Shown here: piece after piece, positions 42,910 to 55,000 of the stretch
How the letters are laid out: every line of letters starts with the position of its first letter
Position numbering within the stretch: the stretch's first letter is position 1
NCBI GenBank assembly: GCA_003342895.1
Contig: PTFA01000158.1
Coordinates: forward strand, 1,444,026 to 1,508,025
Source of the DNA: Casuarius casuarius
Taxonomy: Eukaryota > Chordata > Aves > Casuariiformes > Casuariidae
DNA length: 64,000 nt
Reading direction: 5' to 3'
The notes under the pieces: generated by a model
The model's input: only the letters and a program-made list of their open reading frames with translations
Told to the model about the DNA's origin: nothing
Databases searched by the model: none
Program-made: the position numbers and the translations under genes

Positions 42910-42956
42910 TGTTTAGAAAAAAAAGCATAGGTTTGTTTAGAAAAAAAGCATAGGTT
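42910..42956. repeat. Tandem duplication of a 23-24-bp unit
   Basis: Two adjacent copies (42910-42933 and 42934-42956) of a unit TGTTTAG-(A)7/8-GCATAGGTT, differing only by one A in the run. Confidence 0.93.
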
Positions 42957-45559
42957 TTAGTTCAGAACTTAGACCAAGTGGGGAAACTATTCTGATATAA
43001 TTTATCCTAAATGATGTGTGATTCTACTGTTCTTAGTGGAATTACTCTGCTTTGAATCATTTTGAACTCAGGACCCTACAGTTCTAGATTGCAATCAGGT
43101 GAAGGGAGAGTATATAAACATTTCAGAATATCAGACCTTAGTCTGTAGTCTATAGCTTCACAGAATAGGTTGATAACGGAGTCGTGTGTCCTCAGCTCTC
43201 GCTGCTCACTTTGAAACGGCTGTTCAATGCAAGTTTTATTATAGCTAGGAGTCTTTCTGTTCCCACCTGACTGCGCTGACATCCTGAGGACTGCTTGGCA
43301 GATATTTCTGAGTTAGATAAAGTAAGAAGCATTGAAATATTTCCTTCGTTTATGTGTTTTAGAAAAATTTGGAATGAATTTTCCTCCGTTACGACATTTT
43401 TAACTAATTGTCCTTTACACTACCATGGTTCTTCCGAAGACTGGCTACCCTATACCATCATGGTATATCTCTCTGTCACCTTTGAAATTGTTTGTGCATT
43501 CATCCTCTACAGTGATGACTTAACACTGACCTTAGATGGCAAATGGCATGATCAATGTGGTTGTTCTTTTTATGGGGTGGACAGATGCTCGCTGGGAACT
43601 CATTCATCATACAGTTTCCTTTCTCATACACTAAACAGCCATGAGCAGCTGCATGACTTTGCTGATCTGAACCACCAACTTAGAATAATGAAACTGTGGC
43701 TCTGTATTCTTCAAATAATGGTCCTTCCTGTTCCTCCTCCATCTCTTTGTCTTTTAGATGCAAATGTTTTAAAACAATCTGATATTTATTTCCATCCATG
43801 TGATTTTTGTGGTGATTTTGTCCTCTGGCCTTACTTTTCAGTGAATTGGTCCTTGTCTCCCAGAAATGCAGACGCACGTACATGTCAGAAATGAAGAAAA
43901 AATAATTCTTCAGGAAACTGCCGTACGCTGTGTTATACATCTCTGGTGAGTTGGATCCCAGATACCAGCAACCAGGTATTTCCTGTTATTTGAGGCCTGA
44001 AAAGGCAGTTGGACAGCTAAGAGGATATTCAGAAGTGCCAAATATGTAATTCTTATAGAAACAATTGTAGTTTGTCCTGTAATAATTCCTTAATTCTCCA
44101 CATCCTCCACTGGCAGCTGCTATTCCAAATGGTTTACTCTCTTTGGGTTTTCTTTTTTTTCTGGAACAATTACCTTTCTGCCATAATTATCATGAAGAAG
44201 CTGATCTAAGAGATCTTGATCTTTCTTAAACCAGAACTAGACAATGTTCATAGCAAAAGTTTGGTTACCCCAGACGGAAACACTGAATTGTAGTGGCCTC
44301 AAATAGCGTAAATTAGCAGAGGACCATAGGTGTGAATTCAAATCAGGTCCTGCAGGTGCAGAAATGCAAAGTACACAATTCATAGAGCATGAAAATTAAT
44401 GCACTGAGCTAGACCAAAATGATGCCCTAAAAATGGCATTTTGAAGAAGCAGTGACTAGTTTTGAGACCCATACAGTAGGAAGGCAAAGGCACTGACCAC
44501 AAAGACATCTCAGCCCACAGCTCATGCAATGCTTGAGGCAGTCAAGACACATCAGACATGCTGGTTAATCACTTACTGTTACTCGTCGATTTGAGTTTTC
44601 TGCTGACTGCAAGTGAGACTTCTTTTAAATATTAAGGCCTTAAAAGGAGCCAAGACCACAAAAGTAAAATGCATGTATACTCTCCAAAGATTCTTAAGTA
44701 ACTTTCATAAACTGCCTAAAAGAAATGAAACAATTGAACGTAGCATTTCAGCTTTCAAACTACTCACAATTTTGGACAAAATAACATAACGCTTAGAGCC
44801 AAATTGTTTACATTAAAAACATCCAGATGTTCCCTGAGCTGTTAATGATGATACTGGATTTCATAATCAGATAATACAATAAACATAATACCCACTGAGA
44901 TGTCGTGTTCAAATCAGTATTTCATATGCAGTCAAGATCCTGTCAAGCGGCATTGTAATGACAGGCATGAAATAATTACAATTGTAGAAATTTAAGTTCC
45001 AGCAACATGAGAGCAGATACCTTTATTACTGACGGGAATCGAGGACATGACATTTACCTTGGTTTTATGTAATGCTCTAGAAGAAATCAAAGTCCCATTG
45101 TGGCTGGAACTGTGCAAACATAATAAGGGTATGAATCATATGACCTAATTTTAGACAGTTTTAAAGTGAGTTAGTGTTAGGATCCCTTGATAGTCAATCG
45201 AGAGCTGATATTCTTTTTAGAGAGCAATTTATCTGATGTTTCTAATTCAGGATGATACAGAACCCTTTATTTCTCTCCATTGACTCCAAAGAGAGTCTAC
45301 ATAATTACATCATGGATCTCTAGGACTCTTACTCAGTGAGTCCATCCTTTCAGAGCCAAACAGAGCCAAATAGGGATTCAGGCACTGAAATGACAATTTA
45401 GATGGAATTTAGATATCGAAGGCCAATGGAACAACCCAAAAAGCCCTATCTAACTTCAAGAGAGCTCAGATACTGCTCTCCCTAAGTTATCCTGTGGATA
45501 TGAGCCAAATATACCAATTTAAGGCAGACAAAAGTCTGGCAAAATAGCATCGATGTTTT

Positions 45560-45862
45560 ATTGATGAAGTGTAGATGACAAGGGCTGTATTCAAAAGAAG
45601 ACTAAACACATTGCAAGCTTTTGAAAATATGATTGCAGATAGTGCTGTTGCATGTTCATTTTTTTCCTGGTCACATCCTCTTTTTCTGCACAGAAGTCTT
45701 GTCCTTGCATATCTAGAGGCAGAAATTTTCCATGATAGCTGCATTATAACCCTATTCTTCTTGAAAAGTTCCCTGTATTTTTGGAATAGGTGAAGGAGAG
45801 GGGTTGGACTAGGCGATTTCCAAATGTCCCTTCCAACCTCAACCATTCTGTGATTCTGTGAA
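45560..45862 (+). mobile_element. CR1 3'-end fragment in RAB38 intron 2
   Basis: The right end (45797-45862) is a clear CR1 terminus: a GGTTGGACTAGGCGATTTCC-type motif, then cccttccaacctcaaccattctgtgattctgtg-like sequence. The upstream part (from about 45560, 'attcaaaagaagactaaacac') resembles the preceding CR1 region but is more diverged. The orientation is plus, opposite to RAB38. Confidence 0.75.
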
Positions 45863-46785
45863 TACAGTGTTTACATATTAATACAGTTACTTGGGACCTT
45901 TAATCAACCCCATAAGTCAACCACATATCTGAAAGTCCTAAAGGACCACAGGGCAGGTGCAGCTTCCACAAGACAGGTGCCATATACTTAGAGAGTCTCT
46001 GAAATATTTCCCTCACTTTCAGAAAGCTTCAGGCTTGGTATGTCAGCTCCATACAGCATGAATGCGTTGAGGTTACCTGAGAAATCTCAGATTGATATAC
46101 AAAAGCACTGTATCTTTGTACTCTGAAAGCCTGGCCCAATGCCCTTTCTGATTTTGATCTGGTCTTTCTCATAGGCACCTAGGAATTCTGAACCAAGGCA
46201 AAGAACTGAACCAAAGAGCAGCTCATTCACCACTTTGACCAATGCCCTTCTCTTCCTCCTTCAATATGTGATAAGATTTTTCTGAAAAGATTTTTGAGGA
46301 TGAAGGCTTATAACAGTCAGCATACTGTAAGTGCTATAATGGACTTTTTCTTTCTGGAATCAAACACAATGAAGCCATGGTCTCACATTAGGATTTCTTA
46401 GGCACAGCGTTTATATAAATATTTAGAGAAACATTCACTGCTAATAATTATGAAAAATAGCATCATATCATTTATAAGAGGTAGCTTTTGTGTCTTGCCA
46501 CAGGCCGTCTTCCTCTCCACACTATTATGCAATAAGTTGTTGACCCACTATACACCTTACTGCTGGCCTACCATCTTACAGTAGCTGCATTTCATAATGT
46601 TCTATATAATTTGCTTTGCAGTGAAAGGCAAACATGCAAATATCCATTAAAGGCTGTTTTTATTTACAGATTCACCTTTAATTAATTCTGCTAAGATAGG
46701 AGCTTTGCTAGGAATACATTTCTACTGAGGAAAGCTATTTTATTCTGTACTTGGAGAAACATTTAAAAAGAAATGGAAACATTAC

Positions 46786-47066
46786 CTTGGCTGATGTTTC
46801 AAACCAGCCCACGAACCCATTCTCTTTGCAGAACTGATCCATCTTGATGCCGTTGTTCATAAGAACATCTATTCCCTGGTCGCATTTGTTTGCTAAGAGG
46901 ACTGTCGGCACAGGTTTGCCATTTGGAAGAACCAACTTAGAGTCCAAATCTTCTTTCCATTTTGTCACTGCTTCAAATGTTGCAGGTCTTGTAACATCAA
47001 AGACAATAAATGCCCCCATGGCCTCTCTGTAATAGACTCTGGTCATGTTTCCAAACCTTTCCTGAC
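46786..47066 (-). CDS. RAB38: RAB38 coding exon 2 (residues 69-162)
   Basis: The second coding exon continues in frame from exon 1 and completes Gly69, reading GQERFGNM through the rest of switch II. It carries the guanine-specificity motif NKCD at residues 128-131 and the ETSAK motif at residues 158-162. The acceptor is CATCACAG/G at 47067/47066 and the donor is AAG/GTAATG at 46786/46785. The length is 281 bases, that is two bases finishing codon 69 plus 93 codons, so phase is preserved. No stop or frameshift is seen. The acceptor's pyrimidine tract includes an unusually long T run, listed separately. The assignment is secure because all three exons join into one uninterrupted Rab domain. 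Confidence 0.96.
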
Positions 47067-47084
47067 CTGTGATGAGGAATGTAG

Positions 47085-47101
47085 GAAAAAAAAAAAAAAA
47101 A
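47085..47101 (-). promoter_or_regulatory. Extended polypyrimidine tract at RAB38 exon 2 acceptor
   Basis: On the minus strand an uninterrupted run of about 16-17 T residues lies roughly 20 nt upstream of the exon 2 acceptor, followed by CCTACATTCCTCATCACAG. It forms the pyrimidine tract of that splice site. As a mononucleotide run it is likely to be length-polymorphic. Confidence 0.6.
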
Positions 47102-47280
47102 GCTTGTGAAAATCACTGCTTCCAGTCTGAGTCAATATTTCACACTAATATATTTTCTAAAAGAACATCTGGAAAGCTACAGTTTATCTAAATAGTAATA
47201 AGCAGAGTGCTAGACTCATTTGCACAAAAGTGCTAGTGACTATAGAAAGGAAAAGGAGTTTTAAAGCCAACATCCAAGGA

Positions 47281-47378
47281 ACTGTATGATAGATCATACA
47301 TTTATCATACAATATTGATCAGATTGATCAAAATTGATCAGATCATATCATTTATCATACAATAACTGTATGATAAAG
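47281..47378. repeat. Duplicated, TGATCA-rich patch next to RAB38 exon 2
   Basis: ACTGTATGAT occurs at 47281 and 47366, and CATTTATCATACAATA-like blocks occur twice between them. The middle holds TTGATCAGAT, TTGATCAAAA and TTGATCAGATC. Because TGTATGATA and TATCATACA are inverse of each other, the patch can fold. It lies about 215 bp upstream of the exon 2 acceptor. Confidence 0.85.
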
Positions 47379-50300
47379 CTTGTGCTACAGTATAGAATCT
47401 TACTAACCTACCAGATTTCTAGATCTGTGGGGTCCGAGGGTCTTGATGTACATTATCGACAAAACACTGAGGCACAAGACTGTAAGCTCCTTGGTACTGT
47501 GGTATCATGTGGGGAGCATCTAACACTGTTGAGCTGGTGCATGAAATGAGGATCCTACATATTCTTATGCAAGTGCTAGTAATCAACAGTAACATATTAA
47601 AGCTGTGGAGCCCTAACAGGCATTTGAGTCATTATTAACTTACTTTTGCCTGCAAACTAAAACACAGGGGTGTGAAAGGTGAATTTCAAGCCTTATGAAT
47701 GTAGAAAGCATTCAAAAAACATAAAACAGCAGAGCTTCTCTGAGGAGCTGTGTCGCTCCAGTGGGCTCTGGCAGGAAAAGTTCCACACCAGATCTGCTCA
47801 GAAGCTTTAAGCTTTATTTGTTGAAATCAAAGTGTTTTCTGGAAAGATATTTATAGCATTTATTTTAGGTAACAAAATATTATTTTATTTCAAAATGGTC
47901 ATTTGGAAATGTCATTTTATATGATTAACAATGCAAAAAACTTAACACATTTGATATCAAGATGTAACACTTTGATTGGCTGTGATATCACTAATATATA
48001 TTCTGTTTTCTTGGAAATTTGAAAAATTGTTTTTGAAAACAGAAATAAATCACACATACAATTTTCCTTGAACTGAACAAATACAGGCTCCACTCATCTC
48101 TACTGCTGAGTTTTTGTCCAGAAAGGAAGAATTAAAACTTCCTGAAACATCTAATGATAATAGCAGTCTTTAAGCTAGACAGCCGTTGCATTTAACCGTA
48201 TGCTTCCACAGCTGTGAAAAGGTGCTATTAAGATAGACGACACTTACCAGAATTCTGTATCTAGCCTGATTTTCTTGATGTGCATAATTCTGAGTAGGGC
48301 TGGAAGACAAGAAGATTGGCAGTCTTTCCTTTTGACCCTAGGAAAATTCCCCATGGAAAGTTTTATCTGATGGAAATTGTGCCATCAAATCTAAAGCTGT
48401 GATGAGAATTTGAGAGTGCTGGCTAATAGACTTCTAGACCATATAGTTTCATTTAATGGAAATGGCCTATCTAAGGTGAGCCCTTAAAATTCACTGAATT
48501 CACATTACTGGGATGACAGCATCTATCTGTGATGTTTATCTTTGGTTTTACACACTAGTCATTCTAAAAAGTCATTCACATAATATGGAAACGAAACATG
48601 CATGTCTGCATTCTCCAAATTCATCTTAGATCTTTTTTACTTTAAATAAATACTGTTTCCCATTGATAAAGCAAGACAGAAACACATCATTTCCAAAATA
48701 CATGGTCATATTAAAAGTTTCTTATGGCTATACTTTATAAAAATGTCTTACGATTCCTATCAGTGGGTTAATCAGAAGAATGGCTAAGTCATGTGTTATT
48801 CAATAATCTCCTTGTTGAGAAATTGTTTTTTTTATCTGCAAAAAAGTGCCTTCAAGTAAAAGTCAAGGTGTGATCAGTATCTTAGCAAAGAGGTCAGCAG
48901 CAACACCTACAATTAGTTTTTAATGCATATTGTATTCCAGTGATACTTTATACCTCTCATGCAAAGTTCTTGACTTGCTTGAACTGTAGATGAGATACAG
49001 GTGATTTAAGAACTAACTAAACCTGGACCTTAATGCATATTCATTGTGACACAGGTCTCCAAGATAAGTGAGATGTGCTGTCATAAAATATGCTCTGAAT
49101 TATTCATTTGCAGCATAAAATCGTTCATCATAAACAAAGTTATTAGAGAAAGCAAAGGCCCCTACAATGTGTTCTTCTGGCTAGTAGTGGCCCATGAAGG
49201 ACTGACAAATGGTATCATAGTGACTCCTCCTCCTCCTTCCAGCTGCTTTTGCAGATATCTAGGTTTTTCACTGCACAGAAAACCCCAATGTCTGAAAAAG
49301 CAGCTTTATGCAGGACGGAGCTTACCAATTTCCATTAGCAATCACTTCAAAGAAAGAGATGGAATGGAGCTGCCAGCTGAATAAAGTGCCTAAATCTTTT
49401 TTGAAGTGGTCTTTTTCCCTATCAATTAGTATATGAATGTACTTGGCATAAAGACATTTGTGCAACTTTGAATGGAAAAAGAGTTGGTGTGTAAACCACA
49501 GACTTTTTATGTCATTTACATAATGGCTTTACTTTTAGGTCATTTACATCATGGGAAAGAGATCTCTAGTGGTTACATTGCGCTTGGCATGCCAGGTATT
49601 GCGCCTAAGGTCTCGGGAAGATTCCTTTTTCCAAAAGTTCTGCCTTATATGAACAAATACCTTTCTTAATAGATGAGGTTCCTAAAAACATTGCATTTAG
49701 TAGAATTACTCATGAAAACAGGTACTGTTTGATATGTTAAACTTGTCAGAATCTGGCCTCAGGTTTTCTGTAACATGAAATTACTCAGGCAGTAACTACA
49801 TGAGAAAATAGATCAACCATTATGTATTCAGTGGTATCTTGCAGGCAGCCTTGAACATTAGAACCTGCTTTATTGCAAGAGGAGCCGCAGTTAAGACACC
49901 CAGACTGCCCAGTGCAGGGTCATTGGGACAGATGGGTTTTGCTTTTCATGAGAAGGATCAGAAACTTGTGAAACATTTGTTTGATCTGTCCCGTGGTATT
50001 TTACTACATCTCTTGCAAGGTGACTGGCATCAGGCATCAAACCCCATGATTGTGATGGCCTTTGCTCGTGGGAATGATGCTTCATATTGGGACTCATCAG
50101 ATCTAGTTTAGGCTCTGAAAAATTAATGTACTGTATCTAAGATTAGGGTTCCTTTATTGTGGACGATTGGAAAGAGGCAGACCTTCAGGGCATCCTCTCA
50201 GGCAGGACAGGCGTTTAAGAGAGGTCACAAAAGCTTCCTTATTCTGTATTTACTCTTTACCCTCAACCCTCTAGGGCACCTAGTGTGAGCAGCCTACCCT

Positions 50301-52190
50301 CAGAGGGCTCAGTACAAGATGTCTAATTGTTGAATCAGATGGATCCGATCCCACTTTGAAGCAATCCCAGTGAGATCAAGGTGCCAAAGCAACAAGATTT
50401 CAATTAAAGGGAAGGGTTCACAGTCTGAAGGCATCTTTCTGCGCAGACATTTATACTGATCTCAGTAGCACCTCTGTAGCAGGGTAAGGTGTCATTTAAC
50501 AGGCTTAAAGCAACAGCAGTATCAACATCTGAGTTTTCGTAGGTTATAAAAATGCACCCTACATAAATTCGCCATCATGACTTACACAGAAACCAACAAT
50601 TTCCACTAACCACTGTCAGCTCTGATAGTTTTAAAAGCTAATGATAAGATGATAAAACTCTGATAATATCCACCATCCCCCACACAGAATCTGAAAAAAG
50701 CGTGTAAGATAAAAATTCGTGAAAACCTAATCTAGTTTTACAATGGGTTTTACTTCTTACCACCATCCCTCATCCTAGGAGGCAAAAGCTTCTAGGAGAC
50801 AACAGGCTTTACAGAGGGCCTTCAGCCAGCACGGGGAAGCTGGAAATTGTGCAAAGAGTTACTCATTTTTTATCTTCCACTTCAAAACAGCCTTCAGAAT
50901 TTTCACCCTTGAAGGCAATGTCCACTGTCTTTGTGGAAGCAGGATTGAAAGTTAAACCAGACAAGAAAGACCCTGTATTCACCACACCAGAATCTAGAAA
51001 AACAGCCCGTGAGCTGGATCAGGCCCACATATCTCAGCACAAATCTATAATAAAATGAAACACTGCAGCGAGAGACTTGTGGCACCTTATTTATGATGGC
51101 GGAACAGTAATTTCAAGGAAACTTAGCTAAGAAATCACCATGACTATCTTATTTATGCATATGTACTGCAACGTTTAGCAGCCACTAAAAGCCTCAGCCA
51201 CAGAGGATATACAGTGCCTGGTTTTAGTGAATGGTCCATTTATTCCTTCTAGGGCATACCGGTCTTACAAAATTTAAAGCTGCTGGGACACTTGACCATA
51301 CTTGTGCAAACACTGCTGGTTTTGAAGGTGAAAATGACAGGGAAGGAAAATTAAAAACCTCTCATCACAGGTATTAAGTGCATGCCTCCAATGCAGTGGA
51401 CCAACCATTTATGCATCTGCAAGGCCACCCCTACTGCAGCAGAGGAGCACGCAGCAATTTCGGTCTTATAAGAGCTGTGTTAAAATATGACTAAGAGTTT
51501 CTTTTAAAGCTTTCCTTCTATAAATCTATTGGCAAATTTGAAGGATGCTCACACAGAAGCAATAAAAAAGGTAAGGAGGCAAAAAAAGAGTGACTAAGGG
51601 CAAGATTTAAAGATGTGTGACATAGCAGAAGAGGTGATGGCACACTCCAACTGCTTGAGGAACATGAGCATCAAAACAGAGAGAGAATTTAGGACAATAC
51701 AGTGAAATAAAATGTAAGTGCTGGGATGAAATTAAGATGAGGAGATTTTACTGTGTGTATCTCCTCCCACACAAAATAGTGAAAATTCAGTCACCTGGAA
51801 CATTAAGCACTTTGCTAGATCAGTCCTGAATTCATTGGTTTTAAGGTCAGTGTGTTGTTACAGACATCATAACATCATAAACCATGATGTTTTACCCAAT
51901 TATTCATGTCTTATGAACATAGCTTTAGAATAAGATAGATGTTATCTGTTAAAAACTCAAGTCTTATGTAATGCTATGTGATGCAGAATCCACCTTCTCT
52001 CTGAATTACTTTCTCAAATGCTTAGTTATCCTCATTATTCACTGTTTATCTCTCCTCTTCTTAAACAACTTGCTACCCACTGACGCGTGCAGTGGGGTGG
52101 AAGGAAGAGTACACATTACACTTGGTACTAAGTTCACTGCCTGTATAATGGAGGGGAAGGAGAGGATGTGAGAGCTAAACTGATACTGAG

Positions 52191-52224
52191 ATATGTGTAT
52201 ATGTATATACACATATATACACAC
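52191..52224. repeat. TG/TA/CA quasi-palindromic microsatellite
   Basis: 34 bp of alternating purine/pyrimidine, reading TG/TA in the left part and CA/TA in the right, in RAB38 intron 1. Confidence 0.88.
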
Positions 52225-53881
52225 TGATAGGAGATATTATTGATACACTTGCTGCATTTACTTCAATTAAAGATGTCCAAAATGTTAAGCCAACACCCTT
52301 CAGTTTGGCTTGAGACAGAAAAGGTATTGCTTTACTGTCAAAGCTAAGTATAACCTAATAACACAGGTTCTACCTAAAGGAGACTGCTCTGAAGAGTGGA
52401 AATTTTATTTTTCACCTCTCGTCCTTGCATATTTGCATTTTACAAGTGGTGACATGTGACCAGCCACAGCTGGATAAAAGACTTCCATTCCCTCCAGAAT
52501 TATTTTCCTTTCATTTTTAAACATTTTTTTTCCTCACCAGATGCCTTATTCATGATGACTTGCATGCCAGCACCACACTGATCTGAATTCAGAGTGCTGC
52601 TTCCAGAACTTATTCTCTCTTTACAGCAATCAACAGCTAAAGCTCCATACACAGAAGTCATTAAAACTGAGACAGAAACTCTGTTTATTACCAGCTGCTG
52701 TCTTGACCTTCACTGAGATGCTCTGATTTGAACATTTCATACGAAATTTAGTACTGTGCTGTAATTCTTTCTGTCACGTGTGATAACTCAGAAAGCATGC
52801 TAGTCATTCAGTACTACAACTTGGTGTAATTGCTTCTGCAGCCTGACTGAAAGCTACATCATATGATCCGCCAGCACATGATTAGTAGTTTAATAAATCT
52901 CTGAAACAAGGCATACAAAATACATTCTTTAAGCCCCAAATGCATTCAGAATTTTTTACTATTAAATGCTTTTTCTCATGCAAAAAGTATTGTTGGGCGT
53001 GTTCGTATTTGTTTTTATAATCAGCCACTCGTGAGCAATAAAAGCAATGCTTTCCCCGTTTTTCCAACTTTTAATGAAGCAAACTGGGCATATGTATATT
53101 TAATATCATAAAACCACATGACTATACTGACGTATATAAAAAAAAAGAGGTTATCTAAGTTTTGCATAAGGCAGTGTTGTTGCATAAGTTTTGGTACCTG
53201 GGTGCCAAATTCAGAGCTCAGATATGAGCTAGCTAAATGTAGAAGAAAGGCACTCCTTTAGTCGATAAGAATGCAAAGAATTTTATTATTTCACTAGTTT
53301 TATTAGGTGCAATTCCAGACTCGATCAATAAACTCACAAGTCAGGCCAGAAGTTGGCATAGCTGCCTAACAGCTAATACAATTTTCACTTCTATTGCCTA
53401 TTTGTAAATATAACTTCTTAATTTACTTGAGTTTTAAAAAGGCTCTCCTTTTTGCTGTAAACTTTTGCAATATAGCTCTGCTTCATTTCTTATGTATGCT
53501 AAATGAAAAATCATGACTTATATCATGCAAAATATGCCATCAAGATAAATTTTATTTCGTGTACTGAACCAAAATTGATTATTTCTTAGGAAGGGAGGTG
53601 GCAGAGATAAAAATTTGTGGTTTTAATTAGAAGCAGAGTATATAACGATGAAAAATCTGAAACACTGATTGCAACGATGTCAAATGTTCTTTTTTTTTAA
53701 TAAAACAGGCATGCAAGAATATGTGAACTTTTTAATTCTTTTTCTCTCCATACAGAGTAAAGTATCTTTTTTTTGCTTCCTATTACCATCAAGGACAAAT
53801 AAACATGAATAAATACATTTTTAACAGCCAGGCTTACTGCAAAATAGAAACACTTTTTTTATATATATATTTCATTAAGCC

Positions 53882-53921
53882 AAAGGAAGGGAGGAAGGAA
53901 GAAAAGAAAGAAAAAAGGAAG
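53882..53921 (+). repeat. Purine-rich GGAA/AGAA tract
   Basis: About 40 bp composed only of A and G, within RAB38 intron 1 about 0.5 kb from exon 1. Confidence 0.88.
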
Positions 53922-54401
53922 ATATTTTGATAAAGTAACTAAGCAATATTTTTCTTTATTTAACTATAAAAATCATGTTAACTATTTTGATGAATCCCTC
54001 ATCTCTTCCACTAAGTTAAATAGATGTAACAAGAAATTCTTGTCACCCTCCCTGTCATCACAGAGAACCGTTAGATTAATGAGGCAAGTTGAAGAGTGGC
54101 AGCTGCAGGGAAAGAACCAGAGCATTCAGCAAGAGGTGCCCCTGTCACTGCCCGGATCTAAGGGGGGGTCTAATTAGACAGGACAAGTTTCATTTTGACA
54201 CCCCTACTTTGGGAGCCTGATGGCTTTAGGGGAACTCCAAAATCTCAAGCTGTGCTAAGGTGTCCTTTCCTCAGCCTCCTCTTCCTCACTGCATAGGCAT
54301 CAGTAGTTTCCAACTTAAAGATTAGCATAAACAAGTTTGGGTCTGTATTTTGTATCGTCCCTGAACTGGTTTTGGGACAACAGTTTCTCTTCTGTACTCA
54401 C

Positions 54402-54606
54402 CAGCAATATCCCAGAGCTGCAGCCGGACCACAGTCTCAGCATCCCAGCTGAGCACCTTCAAGGCGAAGTCCACCCCGATGGTGGCCCGGTAGTGGGGGG
54501 AGAAGTTCTGGTGGACATAGCGTTTGATGATGCTGGTTTTGCCCACTCCCAGGTCCCCAATCACGAGCAGCTTGTAGAGGTGCTCCTTCTGGCTGTGCTT
54601 CTGCAT
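54402..54606 (-). CDS. RAB38: RAB38 coding exon 1 (Rab GTPase, residues 1-68 plus first base of codon 69)
   Basis: This exon encodes the N-terminal part of a Rab small GTPase. The P-loop GDLGVGKTS is at residues 17-25, the switch I threonine is Thr42 in RATIGVDF, and the exon ends in the switch II motif WDIAG. The Ile in WDIAG, where most Rabs have Thr, is typical of the Rab32/Rab38 group, and the N-terminus matches RAB38 rather than RAB32. Known role of the family: Rab38 acts with Rab32, is activated by BLOC-3 and binds VARP, and directs cargo such as tyrosinase-family enzymes to melanosomes and other lysosome-related organelles. The start is the ATG at 54606-54604, which gives the expected short N-terminus before HLYKLLVIG. 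The donor is a strong G/GTGAGT at 54402/54401, splitting Gly69. With exons 2 and 3 the protein is 212 residues, close to the mammalian 211. Confidence 0.96.
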
Positions 54607-55000
54607 CTTTCCTCTTGCTGCGTCTGCTGCGTGTGAACCGCTTGCATGCTCTGCCCGAGGAAGCCTGCCAGCCGGAGGGGAGAGAGGGAGTGAAGCACCA
54701 GGGAGGGAGGAAGAGAAGGTAGGTGGAGGCTCTTCCCCTCTGTATGGCAGCAGGATCTCCAGGTCCAGCAGGCGACCCTGCTGGAAGATGAAGAAAACAA
54801 GAGCTTGAGGGGAAAGAAAAAGTCTCCCTGGAAGTTTTGTGCGTGTGTGTAAAGGTCAGCATGAGGTGTGTCTGGAATTAGTCTGGCTGCAGGGGCTGAA
54901 GGCTTTGCATGAAAAGTAGTGCCACAGGCAGCCCTGCTCCCTGGTTCACTGCTCGCTGGAAGGACAGGGCTTCTGCTGTGCACTAATTTTACATATTTTT
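54607..55000 (-). promoter_or_regulatory. RAB38 5' UTR and proximal promoter region
   Basis: The 400 bp immediately upstream of the ATG, together with exon 1, are clearly more GC- and CpG-rich than the AT-rich surroundings. This is typical of the 5' end of a vertebrate gene. I see no convincing TATA box and cannot place the transcription start. Open frames overlapping this region on both strands are shadows of exon 1 and of GC-rich leader sequence. Confidence 0.45.

Larger units (their letters stand above)
34647..46785 (-). other. RAB38: RAB38 intron 2 (about 12.1 kb)
   Basis: This interval lies between the exon 2 donor GTAATG and the exon 3 acceptor TTGCAG. It contains a CR1 3'-end fragment near 45.8 kb, a MIR-like relic near 41.3 kb, microsatellites at 35640-35683 and 38310-38344, and a 23-24-bp tandem duplication at 42910-42956. 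A 199-codon open frame at 43295-43894 (+) starts with TTG rather than ATG and resembles no protein I recognise. It is not called as a gene. Confidence 0.9.
47067..54401 (-). other. RAB38: RAB38 intron 1 (about 7.3 kb)
   Basis: This interval lies between the exon 1 donor GTGAGT and the exon 2 acceptor CAG. I see no further Rab-like or other coding exon. It is AT-rich, with a TGATCA-rich duplicated patch at 47281-47378, an alternating purine/pyrimidine tract at 52191-52224 and a purine-rich run at 53882-53921. The reading frames inside it are short and unrelated to known proteins as far as I can tell. Confidence 0.9.

Noticed and set aside
54437..54983. Two overlapping frames of about 140 codons on the minus strand at the RAB38 5' end
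   Set aside because: They are out-of-frame shadows of exon 1 and of GC-rich leader sequence, and the Rab frame clearly explains the coding signal.
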